Part shown: piece by piece, positions 15,487 through 24,930 of the stretch
Position numbering within the stretch: the stretch's first letter is position 1
Layout of the letters: the number at the start of each line of letters is the position of its first letter
Assembly (NCBI GenBank): GCA_963738425.1
Contig: CAVTWT010000025.1
Location: forward strand, 62,001 to 126,000
From: CADEEN01 sp963738425
GTDB lineage: Bacteria > Pseudomonadota > Gammaproteobacteria > Burkholderiales > Burkholderiaceae_C
Direction of reading: 5' to 3'
DNA: 64,000 bases
Position numbers and translations under genes: made by a program
The notes under the pieces: generated by a model
What the model saw: only the letters and a program-made list of their open reading frames with translations
What the model was told of the DNA's origin: nothing
Database searches by the model: none

Positions 15487-15583
15487 TTCACCGCAGAGAC
15501 GCAGAGAGCGCAGAGGTTCGCAGAGACCGATGCAAGCCGCATGTCTCTGCGAACCTCCGCGTCCTCTGTTCCTCTGCGGTGAA
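15487..15583. repeat. 97-bp palindromic repeat, copy 1
   Basis: Imperfect inverted repeat with 40-base arms: TTCACCGCAGAGACGCAGAG onward (15487-15526), a 17-base loop, then the complementary arm ending CCTCTGCGGTGAA (15544-15583). The same element occurs between motA and motB (54151-54248). Its right end lies ten bases before the xerD start and adjoins the ribosome-binding site GAAGGAG. Confidence 0.9.
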
Positions 15584-15592
15584 GGAGACTCC

Positions 15593-16480
15593 CTGAGCAC
15601 GACGATCGAGCGCTTCCTCGACGCGCTGTGGATCGAAGACGGGCTGGCGGCCAACACGCTTGCCGCCTACCGCCGTGACTTGACGCTGTACGCCTCTTGG
15701 CTTGCCGAGGAGGGCGGTGGTGGGGCGATCGAGCAGTCGAGCGAGACCGATCTGCTGGCCTACATGGCGGCGCGCCACGCCGGCTCGCGCGCCACCAGCG
15801 CCAACCGGCGGCTCACCGTCTTCAAGCGCTTCTTTCGCTGGGCGCTGCGCGAGCGGCTCGCCGATGCCGACCCGACGCTCAAACTGCGCAATGCCAAGCA
15901 GCCGCTGCGCGTGCCGAAGTCCTTGTCGCAGGCCCAGGTCGAGGCCTTGCTCGATGCGCCGGACGTCAACAAGCCGTTGGGCCTGCGCGACCGCGCGATG
16001 CTCGAACTGCTGTATGCCTGCGGCTTGCGCGTCAGCGAACTCGTCACGCTGAAGACGGTGCAAGTCGGCCTGGCCGAGGGCTGTTTGCGTGTCACCGGCA
16101 AAGGCAGCAAGGAGCGGCTGGTGCCGTTCGGCGAAGAGGCGCACGGCTGGATGACGCGCTATGTGGCCGAAGCGCGTGGCGAGATCCTGGGCGGGCAGTC
16201 GAGCGAAGCCCTTTTCGTCACCGCACGCGGCGGCGCGATGACGCGGCAGATGTTCTGGAAGCTGATCAAGGCCCATGCGCTGCGTGCCGGCATCGACGCG
16301 CCGCTGTCGCCGCACACGCTGCGCCACGCCTTCGCGACGCACCTGCTCAACCACGGCGCCGATCTGCGCGCGGTGCAGATGCTGCTCGGCCACGCCGACA
16401 TCTCGACGACGACGATCTACACGCATGTGGCACGCGAGCGGCTGCGCTCGCTGCATGCGCAGCACCATCCCCGCGGGTAG
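15593..16480 (+). CDS. xerD: tyrosine recombinase XerD
   Basis: 295 residues, the usual XerD length (E. coli 298). N-terminal core-binding domain (IERFLDALWIEDGLAANTLAAYRRDL), catalytic domain with Arg in LLYACGLRVSELVTLK, Lys in TGKGSKERLVPFG, HTLRHAFATHLL, GHADISTTTIYTH. With XerC it resolves chromosome dimers at dif. The apparent start is CTG at 15593, placed seven bases after GAAGGAG. The only in-frame ATG (15530) lies inside the palindromic repeat and would add 21 repeat-encoded residues. A perfect terminator follows the stop. Confidence 0.93.
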   Translation: MSTTIERFLDALWIEDGLAANTLAAYRRDLTLYASWLAEEGGGGAIEQSSETDLLAYMAARHAGSRATSANRRLTVFKRFFRWALRERLADADPTLKLRNAKQPLRVPKSLSQAQVEALLDAPDVNKPLGLRDRAMLELLYACGLRVSELVTLKTVQVGLAEGCLRVTGKGSKERLVPFGEEAHGWMTRYVAEARGEILGGQSSEALFVTARGGAMTRQMFWKLIKAHALRAGIDAPLSPHTLRHAFATHLLNHGADLRAVQMLLGHADISTTTIYTHVARERLRSLHAQHHPRG

Positions 16481-16496
16481 ATCACAGCCCCATGAA

Positions 16497-16521
16497 AAAA
16501 GCCGGTCACAGACCGGCTTTT
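16497..16521. terminator. bidirectional intrinsic terminator
   Basis: AAAAGCCGGTC-ACA-GACCGGCTTTT: an 11-bp perfect stem with a three-base loop and A/T runs on both sides. It lies between the convergent xerD and porin genes and can serve both. Confidence 0.9.
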
Positions 16522-16540
16522 GTTTCGGATCGACGCGCGA

Positions 16541-17488
16541 TCAGAAGTTGTGGCGCACGCCCACCGCCAGCGAGCGGTTCACACCGGTGCTGTTCTGCGC
16601 GTAGAAGTCGGCGCCGTCGCCGCTCAGCTTGGTGAAGAAGGTGTAGACCTTGGTGCGCTTGCTGAGGTTGTAATTGACGCCCAGCGTGACCTGGCTTGCC
16701 GAATCGGGGCCGGTGTCGTACGCGCCGGTGCGGCCGACGTTGAGGTGCAACTCGGTGTTGCCCATCGTGTACATGCCCGAGACACGGAAGTTCGTGCGGT
16801 CACCGAAGCCGGCGCCCCAGCCGTCGGTGTCGCGCTGAACGGTGGCACCGACAGTGAACGCGCCGAGTTCGTAGAGCACGCGGCCCGCGAACTGCTTGGC
16901 GTCGAGGTTGCCCTTTTCGTAGCCGAAGCCCAGGTGCAAGGGGCCGGCGTCGTAGTTGACGGCGAAGTCGATCGTGCGGTCGGGGTTGGAGCCGGCTTCG
17001 GTGATCGCGATCTCGGCCGTCGCGCCGCCGAAGGTCGGCGTGCGGTAGGCGATCTTGCCGGTGTTGCGGCCGACGTAGGCGTAGAACGCATCCGCCGACG
17101 TGCCCGTCTCGTGGTTGTGCATGCCGATGTAGTCGGACGTGGCGTAGTAGGCCTCGCTGGTGAAGTTGCCCAGGCGCACCATGCCGAAGCCGCCGCCCAG
17201 GTTCACTTCGCTCTGCCGCGCAAAGAACGCGGTCTGCGACTGCTGGCCGGTCCCGGGATTGAAGCCGTTCTCCAGTTGGAAACCGGCCTTCAAGCCGCCG
17301 CCGAGGTCTTCGCTGCCCTTCATGCCCCAGCGCGACGAGCTGTTCTGCATGACCGTGTTGTCGTCCGAGCCGAGCTTCTGGCGCTCGACCGTCACGTTCA
17401 AGCGGCCGTAGATGGTGACGGTGGACTGCGCGAAGGCGCTGCTGCCCAGGGTGGCCAGCACGGCCGCGGCGATCAGAGTCTTGTTCAT
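16541..17488 (-). CDS. Gram-negative trimeric porin
   Basis: 315 residues. Signal peptide MNKTLIAAAVLATLGSSAFA, then the start typical of betaproteobacterial porins (QSTVTIYGRLNVTVER), alternating beta strands throughout (SRWGMKGSEDLGGGLKAGFQLENG, QSEVNLGGGFGMVRLGNF) and a C-terminal Phe in SLAVGVRHNF, the outer-membrane insertion signal. It forms 16-stranded general diffusion pores. Monocistronic, ending at the terminator shared with xerD. Confidence 0.95.
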   Translation of the reverse strand: MNKTLIAAAVLATLGSSAFAQSTVTIYGRLNVTVERQKLGSDDNTVMQNSSSRWGMKGSEDLGGGLKAGFQLENGFNPGTGQQSQTAFFARQSEVNLGGGFGMVRLGNFTSEAYYATSDYIGMHNHETGTSADAFYAYVGRNTGKIAYRTPTFGGATAEIAITEAGSNPDRTIDFAVNYDAGPLHLGFGYEKGNLDAKQFAGRVLYELGAFTVGATVQRDTDGWGAGFGDRTNFRVSGMYTMGNTELHLNVGRTGAYDTGPDSASQVTLGVNYNLSKRTKVYTFFTKLSGDGADFYAQNSTGVNRSLAVGVRHNF

Positions 17489-17657
17489 GTGTTACGTCCC
17501 ATGGAGAGTGAGGAGAGAGGCAGGAGTTTAGGTCTGCGGCAAGGGGTTGTTCGAACGTGGAGCGCACTCAAGGGCCGATCGCAGCTTTATCGCAACAGCC
17601 GAGGCAGATCCAGGTCATCTATTCGCGCCCAGACGGTGGCCGACAATGGCCGCCGCC

Positions 17658-18257
17658 ATGGATCACACCTTCCTGTCCGCCCTGGTCCTGCTGCTGCTGG
17701 TGCTCGACCCGCTGGGCAGCCTGCCGATCTTCATCTCGGTGATGCGCAACGTGGCGCCCGAGCGACGCCGCCGCATCGCGCTGCGCGAGTCGGCCATCGC
17801 TTTCGGCGTGCTGCTGCTGTTCATGTTCACCGGCCAGGCTTTCCTGTCGCTGATGCACCTGTCCGAGCGCTCGCTCGAAGTGGCCGGCGGCGTGATCCTG
17901 CTGATCATCGCCATGCGCATGATCTTCGCCAGCGGTGGCGAGCTCTATGCCAGCGACGGCCCGCCGCGCGAGCCGCTGATCTTTCCGCTGGCGGTGCCGC
18001 TGCTCGCTGGTCCGTCGGCGATGGCAACGGTGCTGCTGCTGGCCTCGCGCCAGCCCGAACGCCTGCTGCACTGGGTGGGCGCGCTGACCGTGGCCATGGC
18101 CTTCAGCGCGCTGGTGCTGCTGCTGGCCGACCGCATCCGCAAGTGGATCGGCCACTCGATGGTGTCGGCGATCGAAAAACTGATGGGGCTGGTGCTGACG
18201 GCGATTGCCGTCGAGATGATCCTGGCCGGTTTGAAACGCTACTTTTTCGAAACCTGA
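17658..18257 (+). CDS. MarC-family integral membrane protein
   Basis: 199 residues with six predicted helices. The start TFLSALVLLLLVLDPLGSLPIF is the MarC signature. ALRESAIAFGVLLLFMFTGQAFL, GGVILLIIAMRMIF and IEKLMGLVLTAIAVEMILAGL follow in family order. Function is unknown; an early link to antibiotic resistance was not supported. ATG 17646 four codons upstream is an alternative. It ends two bases before the M48 protease gene, suggesting co-transcription. Confidence 0.88.
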   Translation: MDHTFLSALVLLLLVLDPLGSLPIFISVMRNVAPERRRRIALRESAIAFGVLLLFMFTGQAFLSLMHLSERSLEVAGGVILLIIAMRMIFASGGELYASDGPPREPLIFPLAVPLLAGPSAMATVLLLASRQPERLLHWVGALTVAMAFSALVLLLADRIRKWIGHSMVSAIEKLMGLVLTAIAVEMILAGLKRYFFET

Positions 18258-18259
18258 AC

Positions 18260-19531
18260 ATGATCCGAAAGCTGCTCCTGCTGTTGTTGTTGACGTTCGC
18301 GGCGCTGTCTGCGTCCGCCCAGGTGCCCGCGCCCTCGGTGCCCGCCGCTGCACAGGCCGTGCCCCTCGATCCGATCGCCGCCACGCGGGCCTGGATCGAC
18401 ACCATCCCGGCCGCGCAGCGCGCCAAGACCGATGCCTACTTCGAAGGCGGCTACTGGCTGCAGTTGTGGGGTGCGTTGATCGGTGTGGCCAGCGCCTGGC
18501 TGCTGCTGGCCAGCGGCGTCTCGCGCAAGTTGCGCGACGCCGCAGAGCGCTTCACCCGCCGCGAGCCGCTGCAGGTGGTGCTGTACGCGCTTGGCATCCT
18601 GGCGGCCTTCACGCTGTTGTCGCTGCCGTGGTCGATCTACACCGAGTACTTTCGCGAGCACCAGTACGGCTTGTCGAACCAGAGCTTTGGGCAATGGGCC
18701 GGCGAGACGCTGATCAGCAGCGGCCTGACGATCGTCATTGGTGCCGCGGTGCTGCTGGCGATCTACGCCACCATCCGCCACGCGCCGCGCAGTTGGTGGT
18801 TGTGGGGCGCGGGGCTGATGGTGGCCTTCGGCGCCTTTGGCGCGCTGGTCTATCCGCCGTTCATCGCGCCGCTGTTCAACGACTACAAGCCGCTGGCCAA
18901 CGCGCAGGTGAGAGAAGAGGTGCTGTCGCTGGCGCGTGCGCACGGTGTGCCGGCCAACGAGGTCTACGAATTCAACGCGTCGAAGCAGCACAGCCGCATC
19001 AGCGCCAACGTCGCCGGGCTCGGTGGCACGATGCGCATTGCGCTCAACGACAACCTGCTCAACCGTTCGTCGACGGGTGAGATCCGCATGGTCATGGCCC
19101 ACGAGATCGGCCACTACGTGCTCAATCATGCCTGGAAAGGGCTCGTCTTCCTGGGCCTGGTCATCGTGGCGATGTTTGCCTTTGCCAAGTGGGCGTTTGC
19201 CTGGGCACACAAGCGCTGGGGCGCGCGCTGGGGCGTGCGCGATGTGGCCGACACCGCCGGCCTGCCGATCCTCGTCGCTGCATTCACCGTTTTCCAGTTG
19301 CTGGCCACGCCGGTCAACAACACGCTGACGCGCGTGCAGGAGATCGAGGCCGATCAGTTCGGCCTGGCCGCCGGGCGTGACCCGGACGCTGAAGCCGCGA
19401 TCATTCTCAAGCTCGCCGAGTACCGGAAGATGGAGCCGGGTCCGATCGAGGAGTTCATCTTCTACACGCACCCGAGCGGCTGGCGGCGCATCGAGAACGC
19501 GATGCGCTGGAAGGCGGAAGCGCAGCGTTAG
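18260..19531 (+). CDS. M48-family membrane metalloprotease (Ste24-like)
   Basis: 423 residues. N-terminal signal or anchor (LLLLLLLTFAALSASA), a CAAX-protease-type N-terminal membrane region (several helices, about 65-215), then the peptidase domain with the zinc motif HEIGH (about 281-285), a second zinc Glu in EIEADQFGLAAGRDPDA and NASKQHSRISANVAGLGGTMRIALND. It probably degrades or processes membrane proteins facing the cytoplasm or periplasm. Starts two bases after marC. Confidence 0.92.
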   Translation: MIRKLLLLLLLTFAALSASAQVPAPSVPAAAQAVPLDPIAATRAWIDTIPAAQRAKTDAYFEGGYWLQLWGALIGVASAWLLLASGVSRKLRDAAERFTRREPLQVVLYALGILAAFTLLSLPWSIYTEYFREHQYGLSNQSFGQWAGETLISSGLTIVIGAAVLLAIYATIRHAPRSWWLWGAGLMVAFGAFGALVYPPFIAPLFNDYKPLANAQVREEVLSLARAHGVPANEVYEFNASKQHSRISANVAGLGGTMRIALNDNLLNRSSTGEIRMVMAHEIGHYVLNHAWKGLVFLGLVIVAMFAFAKWAFAWAHKRWGARWGVRDVADTAGLPILVAAFTVFQLLATPVNNTLTRVQEIEADQFGLAAGRDPDAEAAIILKLAEYRKMEPGPIEEFIFYTHPSGWRRIENAMRWKAEAQR

Positions 19532-19555
19532 GGCGGCCCCGCCCCGTCGACCAGC

Positions 19556-20647
19556 TCAGGGCGATCGGAATTTCGCGATGAAGGCGCGATCGATGCGGTC
19601 CTTCCACCAGCCCATCAACCAGCCCTGCGCCGACCACGTGCCCCAGGAAGCGATGGCGCGGCCGTCGCCGGTGGCCAGCAGGTTCAGCGAGCGCGGTTGC
19701 GGCACATACGGCGTGAGCGCGCCGCCGGCGACGAAGGCGCGCAGGTTCGTCGCCAGCACCGGGCCTGCGCGCACGGCATAGACCCCGCTGCGCGGGTGCG
19801 GCATGTCGTCGCGCACGATGACGTCGCCGGCGGCGAAGACGTTGGCATGGGTCGCGCTTTGCAGCGTGGCGCCGACACGAACGAAGCCTTGCTCATCGAG
19901 CGCCAGGCCGCTGCCGGCGAGCCAGGCCGGGGCGTCGCTGCCGACAGCGACGATCGGCACATCGCAGACAACGCGCATCGACGTGCCGACGATCACGTGC
20001 TTGCGCTCGATGGCTGTGCAGCGGCCCAGCAGCACCTGCACCTTGGCCCGCTTGAGCGCGGCCAGCGCCTTGTGCTGCACACGGGGGCTGTAGGTGGCCA
20101 GCAGCGCGCCGTCGGAGACGATCGAAAGTTCTGCGCGCGCGCCGAGCGCGGCGCGCACCGCCAGCACCAGCTCGACGCCGGCCGCGCCGTTGCCGATGAT
20201 CACGACCGACAGCGGGCGCTCGTCGGCCAGCGCGCGGGTCTGTTTCCACAGCGCGATGAAGCTCTCGATCGGCCGCACGAACAGCGCGTGCTCGCGTGCG
20301 CCGGGAATGCGGTCGCGGTCCTGCACCGGGCCGGTGTTGATCGACAGCACGTCGTAGCCGATCTGCTCGCCGTCGGCCAGCGTGACCTGGCGGGCCGCGG
20401 CGTCCAGAGCAGTGGCCTGGCCGATGCGCAGGTGCACGCCGGCGGCCTTGGCCAGCGGCACGACATCGATCGCGCAATCGTCTTCGCCGAAGCGGCCGGC
20501 GATCAGGCCGGGCACCATGCCCGAATAGAACTGCCGCGGGTGCGCGGTGACGAGCAGGATGTCGCCGCCGGCCATGCGTTGCTGCCCGAGCGAGGCCAGC
20601 ACCGACAACTGCGCATGGCCGGCGCCGAGCAAGAGCACGTTCTTCAT
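19556..20647 (-). CDS. FAD-dependent pyridine nucleotide oxidoreductase
   Basis: 363 residues. FAD site VLLLGAGHAQLSVLASLG at the N-terminus, FYSGMVPGLIAG, an NAD(P) site VVIIGNGAAGVELVLAVRAALG (about 149-166) and the C-terminal FAD contact ANVFAAGDVIVRDD. This layout is that of type-II NADH dehydrogenase-like proteins and of the flavoprotein domain sometimes fused to SelD. It lacks an obvious redox disulphide. Last gene of the long minus-strand run, overlapping DUF3047 by four bases. Electron acceptor unknown. Confidence 0.85.
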   Translation of the reverse strand: MKNVLLLGAGHAQLSVLASLGQQRMAGGDILLVTAHPRQFYSGMVPGLIAGRFGEDDCAIDVVPLAKAAGVHLRIGQATALDAAARQVTLADGEQIGYDVLSINTGPVQDRDRIPGAREHALFVRPIESFIALWKQTRALADERPLSVVIIGNGAAGVELVLAVRAALGARAELSIVSDGALLATYSPRVQHKALAALKRAKVQVLLGRCTAIERKHVIVGTSMRVVCDVPIVAVGSDAPAWLAGSGLALDEQGFVRVGATLQSATHANVFAAGDVIVRDDMPHPRSGVYAVRAGPVLATNLRAFVAGGALTPYVPQPRSLNLLATGDGRAIASWGTWSAQGWLMGWWKDRIDRAFIAKFRSP

Positions 20648-21342
20648 GGGGTGTCCGCGGTCAAGCGCAGCGCGTCGATGTGGCCGATGCTGTGCGAGCT
20701 GGTGTTGTCGGTGTCGGCGCCGATGACGATGGCCGTCAGTGGCGGCACGTCGTGTGATTCGTCGCCGAACGCACGCCTGAAGTCGGCCGCGAGGTCATGC
20801 TGTTCGTCGCTCCAGCGTTTTGCCATGCTGCTGCCGACGATGTAGCGCACACGCCGTGTGTAGACGTTGGTCAGCAAGGTGCCGGGCGGCAGCGTTGCGT
20901 CCCAGACGTAGCACAAGGTAGCCGTGGGCAAGGGCTCGCCGGCGCGCGACGACGCCACGCGCAGCAACTGCCGCTCGACGAACGGCACCTGCGACAGCGG
21001 CATGTCGAAGAACGCGCAGACTTTCAGTGCCGCGTCGTCGCCACTCTTGCGGCGCAGGTCGACGCCGCTGGCCGGCCGATCGACGCGCCAGCGCCAGGCC
21101 AGCGTGCCGGCGGGCGTGCCCTTGAGCGGATGGACCAGATTGCCGTAGGCGCGCTCGGCTTCGACGCGCAGCACGCGCTGGCCGTCCTGTTCGATCACCG
21201 TGAAGCGCGTCAGCGGCGGGGCTTGCTGCGGCAGGCCGACCACGCGCCACGGCGGCGGCGGCTCAGCGCCGTTGCCGATCGGCGGCGCCAGTGTGGCCGC
21301 GAGCGCGCTGCCCGCCGCCCAGGCCGCGATGAACAACGTCAA
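20644..21342 (-). CDS. DUF3047 exported protein
   Basis: 232 residues. Signal peptide (LTLFIAAWAAGSALA) then the DUF3047 pattern: PWRVVGLPQQAPPLTRFTVIEQDGQRVLRVEA, LAWRWRVDRPASGVDLRRKSGDDAALKVCAFFDMP, TLCYVWDATLPPGTLLTNVYTRRVRYIVG and ADFRRAFGDESHDVPPLTAIVIGADTDNT. Beta-rich and periplasmic; function unknown. TTG 21342 is chosen because it overlaps the stop of the DUF547 gene (TTGA) and begins exactly at the signal peptide. Confidence 0.8.
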   Translation of the reverse strand: MTLFIAAWAAGSALAATLAPPIGNGAEPPPPWRVVGLPQQAPPLTRFTVIEQDGQRVLRVEAERAYGNLVHPLKGTPAGTLAWRWRVDRPASGVDLRRKSGDDAALKVCAFFDMPLSQVPFVERQLLRVASSRAGEPLPTATLCYVWDATLPPGTLLTNVYTRRVRYIVGSSMAKRWSDEQHDLAADFRRAFGDESHDVPPLTAIVIGADTDNTSSHSIGHIDALRLTADTP

Positions 21343-22136
21343 CGACCGGCTGCGTTCAACGACCAGTCGTAGTCCAGATGCGCCACCGGCAGCGACTTGG
21401 CCTTGAGCGCCGCCTGTTCTTCGGGCTTGTCGCTCAGTTGCGCGGCGTACTTCGCGAACACGTCCTCGACTTTGGAGAACCCCTTGTGGCCTTTTTCGAA
21501 GTCTTCTTGGAACCATTTGAAGATCGAGTTGACTTGCAGCTTGCCGTCGGCCACACGGTTGCGCGTGCGGTCGCCCAGGAAGCGCATCATGCCGTCTTCC
21601 AGCTGGGCGTCGAGTTTGGCGGCCGTGAAGGCTTCGTTGCGCAATGCCGGGCAGCCGATCGACGCGCAGTTGACGGCGGCGTGCACGCGCGGGTCGCCGT
21701 ACTTCGGCCGCAGCTCTTCATGCTCGATCCAGTCGAGGTGGTGCTTGGCGCCGAGCAGCGTGAAGAACTCGTTTTTCCACGGCCCGCGGTTGAACAAACC
21801 CAGTTCCTTGATCGACTTGATGTCGGGGTACTTGGTCAGGATGATTTCGACCGTGAAGGCGTTGTAGGCGTTGATCAGGAAGGCCATGCGCTGCTCTTTG
21901 CTCCAGCCGTCGAAAGTGGCCTTGGGCACGGCCGACAGCGCATCGAGCACCTGCTTCAACTCTGCACGGTCTTTGGCAAACGCCGCGTAGTCGACACGGC
22001 TCTGCTTGTTGTCGGGCAGCCACTTGACGTGTTTCTTGACCAGGCCGTCCCACGCCGCGTAGTTGTGGTCGAAGCCCTGAGCGTGCGCGAGCGCAGCGAC
22101 GAAGAACAGCAACAGCGCGATCAGTTTTTTCATCAT
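21339..22136 (-). CDS. DUF547 exported protein
   Basis: 265 residues. Signal peptide MMKKLIALLLFFVAALAHA. DUF547 hallmarks: QRMAFLINAYNAFTVEIILTKYP, SIKELGLFNRGPWKNEFFTLLG, LDWIEHEELRPKYGDPRVHAAVNCASIGCPALRNEAF. The conserved Asn/Ala-rich and Cys segments suggest a papain-like fold, but activity is unknown. ATG 22136 overlaps the stop of the flavoprotein gene (ATGA). DUF547 genes are often found beside TVP38/mercuric-reductase-like genes, as here. Confidence 0.85.
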   Translation of the reverse strand: MMKKLIALLLFFVAALAHAQGFDHNYAAWDGLVKKHVKWLPDNKQSRVDYAAFAKDRAELKQVLDALSAVPKATFDGWSKEQRMAFLINAYNAFTVEIILTKYPDIKSIKELGLFNRGPWKNEFFTLLGAKHHLDWIEHEELRPKYGDPRVHAAVNCASIGCPALRNEAFTAAKLDAQLEDGMMRFLGDRTRNRVADGKLQVNSIFKWFQEDFEKGHKGFSKVEDVFAKYAAQLSDKPEEQAALKAKSLPVAHLDYDWSLNAAGR

Positions 22137-24284
22137 GCACGTCTCCAGGCGTGGAACTTGCCAACCCATTCGAGCAGCTTCACCGGCTGGTGCGCGCGCT
22201 TCCATTCGCCCGCGGCGTACTTGTTGGCCTCTGCCAGAGTCGGGTAGGTGTGGATGGTTCCGAGGATCTTGTTCAGGCCCAGGCCGTGCTTCATCGCCAG
22301 CACGTACTCGGCGAGCAGGTCACCGGCATGCACGCCGACGATGGTCACGCCGAGGATCTTGTCCTTGCCCGGCACGGTCAGCACTTTCACCCAGCCGTGG
22401 GCGGCCGAGTCGGCGATCGCGCGGTCGAGGTCGTCGATGCCGTACTTCGTGACCTCGTAGGCGATGTTCTTCTCCTTGGCTTCCTGCTCGTTGATGCCGA
22501 CGCGCGCGACTTCGGGGTCGATGAAGGTCGCCCACGGGATCACCGAGTAGTCGGCCTTGAATTTCTTGGCAAAGCCGAACAGGGCGTTGACCGCCGCGTA
22601 CCAGGCCTGGTGCGCGGCGGTGTGCGTGAACTGGTAGGGCCCGGCCACGTCACCGGCGGCGAGGATGTTGGGGAAGTTCGTTTCGAGGTACTCGTTGACC
22701 TGCACCGTGCGGTTGACGGTGATGCCGAGCTCTTCGAGGCCAAAGCCCTTCAGGCGCGCGCTGCGGCCGACGGCGCACAGCAGCACGTCGAACTCGATCG
22801 ACGATTCCTTGCCGTTGTTCTCGACGACGATCGACCTGGCTTCGCCGCGCTTCTCGCAGCGCAGCGCCTTGTGGCCGGTGAGGATGGTCACGCCGTCGGC
22901 CTCGAGCGCCTTGCGCGCGTAGGCCGAGACCTCTTCGTCCTCGCGGATCATGATGCGCGGCAGCATCTCGATCTGCGTCACCTGCGAACCGAGGCGCGCA
23001 AAACTCTGCGCCAGTTCGCAGCCGATCGGCCCACCGCCGAGCACGACCAGGCGCTTCGGTTGTTCGCGCAGGCCCCACAGCGTGTCGCTGGTGAGGTAGC
23101 CGACGTCGTCGAGCCCCGGCAGCGGCGGCACGAAGGGCGCCGCGCCGGTGGCAATGACGATGCTCTTCGTCGACAGCGTCTGCTTCGAGCCGTCGTCCTT
23201 CGTGATCTCGACATGCCACGGGCTCGTGATCTTCGCGCGGCCGATCGCCACATCGACGCCGAGGCCAGGTGTAGCGCTCGACCGAGTCATGCGGTTCGAT
23301 CTCGCGCACGACATGCGCAATGCGCTCCATCACCTGCGCGAAGTCGATCGTCGCCTCGGCCTTCGCGATGCCGTAGTCCTGCGAGTGCTGGATCTGCCGC
23401 GCCAGCGTGGCCGTCTTGATCAGCGCCTTGCTCGGCACGCAGCCGTAGTTCAGGCAGTCGCCGCCCATCTTGTGCGCCTCGACCAGCGTCACCTTGGCCT
23501 TGACCACGGCGGCGATGTAGCTCGTCACCAGCCCAGCGGCACCGGCGCCGATGACGACCAGGTTGCGGTCGAACGACTTCGGTTTCAGGTGCGCCCACTT
23601 CGCATAGACCTTGCGCGCCTTGATCGTGTCGACGATCTTCTTGGCGATCAGCGGGAACAGGCCGAGCAGCACGAAGGAGCCGATCAGCCCCGGCGACAGG
23701 ATGCCCTTCAACGAATCGATCTTCGCCAGCTGCGTGCCGGCATTCACATAGACCAGCGTGCCGGCCAGCATGCCGAGCTGGCTGACCCAATAGAAGGTGG
23801 CGGCCTTCATCTTCGTCAGGCCCATCACGAGGTTGATGACGAAGAACGGGATCAGCGGCACCAGGCGCAGCGTGAAGAGGTAGAACGCGCCTTCTTTCTC
23901 GATGCCCTTGTCGATGTCGGCCAGGCGCGCGCCGAACTTCGACTGGATGCTGTCGCGCAGCACGTAGCGCGAGGCCAGGAAGGCCAGCGTGGCGCCGATC
24001 GACGACGCGAACGACACGATCAGCGTGCCCCAGCCGAGGCCGAAGATCGCGCCGGCGGCCAGCGTCATGATGGCTGCGCCCGGCAGCGACAGCGCGCACA
24101 CGGCGACGTAGACCGCGAAGAAGGCACCGCCGACCAGCAGCGGCTTGTCGGCGGCCAGCGCCGTGAACTCCGCCTGCCGCGACTTGATGTAGTCCAGGCT
24201 CAGGAAGCGGCCGAGATCGAACGCGAAGAACGCCACGATCAGCGCAGCGAGCAGGGCCAGGATGACGAGTTTTTTCTTGGACAT
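22133..24284 (-). CDS. TVP38/DedA-flavoprotein disulphide reductase fusion (frameshifted)
   Basis: About 716 residues once one base is removed. Residues 1-225 form a TVP38/SNARE-associated membrane domain (PLLVGGAFFAVYVAVCALSLPGA, LRLVPLIPFFVINLVMGLT). From about 240 comes a mercuric-reductase/lipoamide-dehydrogenase-type domain: FAD site VVIGAGAAGLVTSYIAA, redox disulphide GGDCLNYGCVPSK, NAD site RLVVLGGGPIGCELAQSFA, and the dimerisation domain with WATFIDPEVARVG and HTYPTLAEANKYAA. The frame changes at about 23264-23271 (DSVERYT to GLGVDVAIGRA). Both halves are well conserved, so the +1 looks like a sequencing indel. Probably a membrane-bound thiol or quinone-linked reductase; substrate unknown. 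Confidence 0.88.
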
Positions 24285-24314
24285 GTTTTCTCCGTCGGCC
24301 AGGGCCGCGCGACA

Positions 24315-24930
24315 TTACACCCGACGCGACAGGACCTGGGCGCCGCCGACGATGCGCGTGGCGATCGTCAGCGCACACAACGCGGCAAATCCATAGGCCC
24401 ACCAGGCGAACCTGTCTGGCCAGACGCACATCAGGCCAAAGCAGATCAATGTTTCGGTGGCTTCGGTCAGGCCGCCGAGGTAGTAGAGGCCCTTGTTCGG
24501 GTGGGCGCTGCTGGCAATGCCGCGCTTTTGCGCGAACACGGCAAAGGCGAGGAAGCTCGACCCGGTGCCGATGAAGGCGGCCAGCAGCACGGCGGCGGGC
24601 AGCGCGTTGGCGGCCGGGTCGGCGATGGCGAATGCCAGCGGGATGCTGGCGTAGAACAGGAAGTCGAGGCAGATGTCGAGGAACGCGCCGCGGTCGGTGG
24701 GCTCGTGTCAATCGCGCCACCGGGCCGTCGAGGCCATCGGCCAGGCGGCTGACCAGCAGCAGTGCAAGGCCGAGCGCGTAGTGCTGCATCGCGATCGCCA
24801 CGGCCGCTGCGACGCCGATGCCAAAGCCGATGAGCGTCACGGTGTCGGCACCGACGCCCGCTCGCACGAGGCCGCGCGCGCAGATCTGAAGCAGCGGCAT
24901 CAACGCGGCGTTGGCGGCGCGGTCAAGCAT
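24315..24930 (-). CDS. ynjF: CDP-alcohol phosphatidyltransferase, YnjF-like (frameshifted)
   Basis: About 204 residues after correcting one base. The metal-binding motif DG-x2-DG-x-AR is seen as LADGLDGPVAR and, in the next frame, DRGAFLDICLDF. The C-terminal half (LLAAFIGTGSSFLAFAVFAQKRGIA, GLYYLGGLTEATETLICFGLM) is a chain of membrane helices. The extra base lies at 24701-24709. The gene overlaps ynjD by eight bases, mirroring the E. coli ynjBCD-EF order. It would transfer a CDP-linked alcohol to make or modify a phospholipid; the actual product is unknown. Confidence 0.85.

Noticed and set aside
16520..18259. Plus-strand frame open for 1003 codons from 16520 into the M48 protease
   Set aside because: Only the part from 18260 has protein-family content; upstream it is antisense to the porin and out of frame with marC. 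Open because of high GC.
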